Assembly (NCBI GenBank): GCA_001797035.1
Contig: MGOE01000106.1
Span: 1-5,323, forward strand
Length of the DNA stretch: 5,323 bases
Direction: 5' to 3'
Source: Chloroflexi bacterium RBG_16_72_14
GTDB taxonomy: Bacteria; Chloroflexota; Limnocylindria; Limnocylindrales; CSP1-4
Shown here piece after piece: positions 5,124 to 5,323 of this stretch. The translations under genes were made by a program, and so were the position numbers. Below the pieces are notes generated by a model. That model was not told where the DNA came from and did not search any database. It saw only the letters and a program-made list of their open reading frames with translations. Numbering within the stretch: the stretch's first letter is position 1; every line of letters begins with the position of its first letter.

Positions 5124-5323
5124 GTGGCGACGCTCCACGAGGTCCTCGAGGCGCTCCTGCCGGGGGCGGCCTCCGTGGGCGCCGGCGTCCCCGCCGCCGA
5201 CGCCGCGCCGAGCGTGGGCTGGGTGCGCCTGCTGCGCGCCCGGGTGCCGGCGCTCGACGTGCTCGAGCCCGGGGACGTGGTGATCGTGCCCGCGGCGTCG
5301 CTGGGGGTCGTGGCGCCCACCCC
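5124..5323 (+). CDS. PucR-like regulator N-terminus (partial, runs off the window)
   Basis: A frame opens with GTG 5124, twelve bases after the ResB-like gene, and is still open at the right edge (66 codons). It begins ATLHEVLEALLPGAASVGAG (2-21), then PSVGWVRLLRARVPALDVLE (29-48) and PGDVVIVPAASLGVVAP (49-65). The order of an initial helix, a V-G-W-V-R strand and a G-D-V-V-I strand resembles the N-terminal PucR (purine catabolism regulator) domain, whose typical form is RPVRWVH and a later GGELVLTTG. If so, the unseen part would end in a CdaR/PucR helix-turn-helix. The ribosome binding site is weak (GCGGCGAG, 5112-5119). Coding bias supports a real gene, but the family call rests on a short, diverged segment. 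Confidence 0.6.
   Translation, partial: MATLHEVLEALLPGAASVGAGVPAADAAPSVGWVRLLRARVPALDVLEPGDVVIVPAASLGVVAPT

Noticed and set aside
3276..5138. Minus-strand open frame of 620 codons, longer than any real gene here
   Set aside because: It is antisense to the ResB-like gene and the end of the trans-sulfuration gene. Its product is rich in Arg, His, Gln and Pro with no recognisable domain, as expected when GC-rich codons are read on the opposite strand. The plus-strand genes contain clear family motifs.

Overview
The window is very GC-rich, with almost every codon third position G or C. It carries five complete genes and two genes cut by the window edges, all on the plus strand and tightly packed (gaps of 9 to about 100 bases, one 4-base overlap). 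The base composition, GTG starts, an F420-type luciferase-like oxidoreductase and promoter elements of the TAGSAT type suggest a high-GC actinobacterium or a high-GC Chloroflexota lineage. The organism is inferred; nothing here is diagnostic. I see no tRNA, rRNA, CRISPR array, insertion sequence or phage gene.

Left part (1-1023): the last codons of an unidentified gene overlap by GTGA the start of a luciferase-like, probably F420-dependent oxidoreductase (88-1023). Middle (1024-2401): after a gap of about 100 bases with a convincing extended -10 element lies an Lrp/AsnC-family regulator (1126-1626). After a second gap of about 100 bases with another -10-like element lies a small membrane-anchored GGDEF diguanylate cyclase (1727-2401).

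Right part (2402-5323): a PLP-dependent trans-sulfuration enzyme (2411-3661) begins nine bases after the cyclase and may be transcribed as a leaderless mRNA, because the cyclase stop codon lies inside a TAGGAT element at the right distance. It is followed by a ResB/Ccs1-type cytochrome c biogenesis membrane protein. That gene has a near-perfect Shine-Dalgarno sequence but no ATG, GTG or TTG where its conserved N-terminus begins; an ATC codon is the best-placed start (3672). The last gene (from 5124) opens with what looks like a PucR-type regulator N-terminal domain and runs off the window.

These are mostly ordinary chromosomal functions: redox enzyme, amino-acid-responsive regulator, c-di-GMP synthesis, sulfur amino acid metabolism and heme protein maturation. 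I do not see a new multi-gene defence or mobile system. The points worth a second look are about gene starts and transcription: the probable AUC start, the stop codon embedded in a promoter, the stop codon embedded in a ribosome binding site, and a palindrome over the -10 box of the Lrp-family gene.
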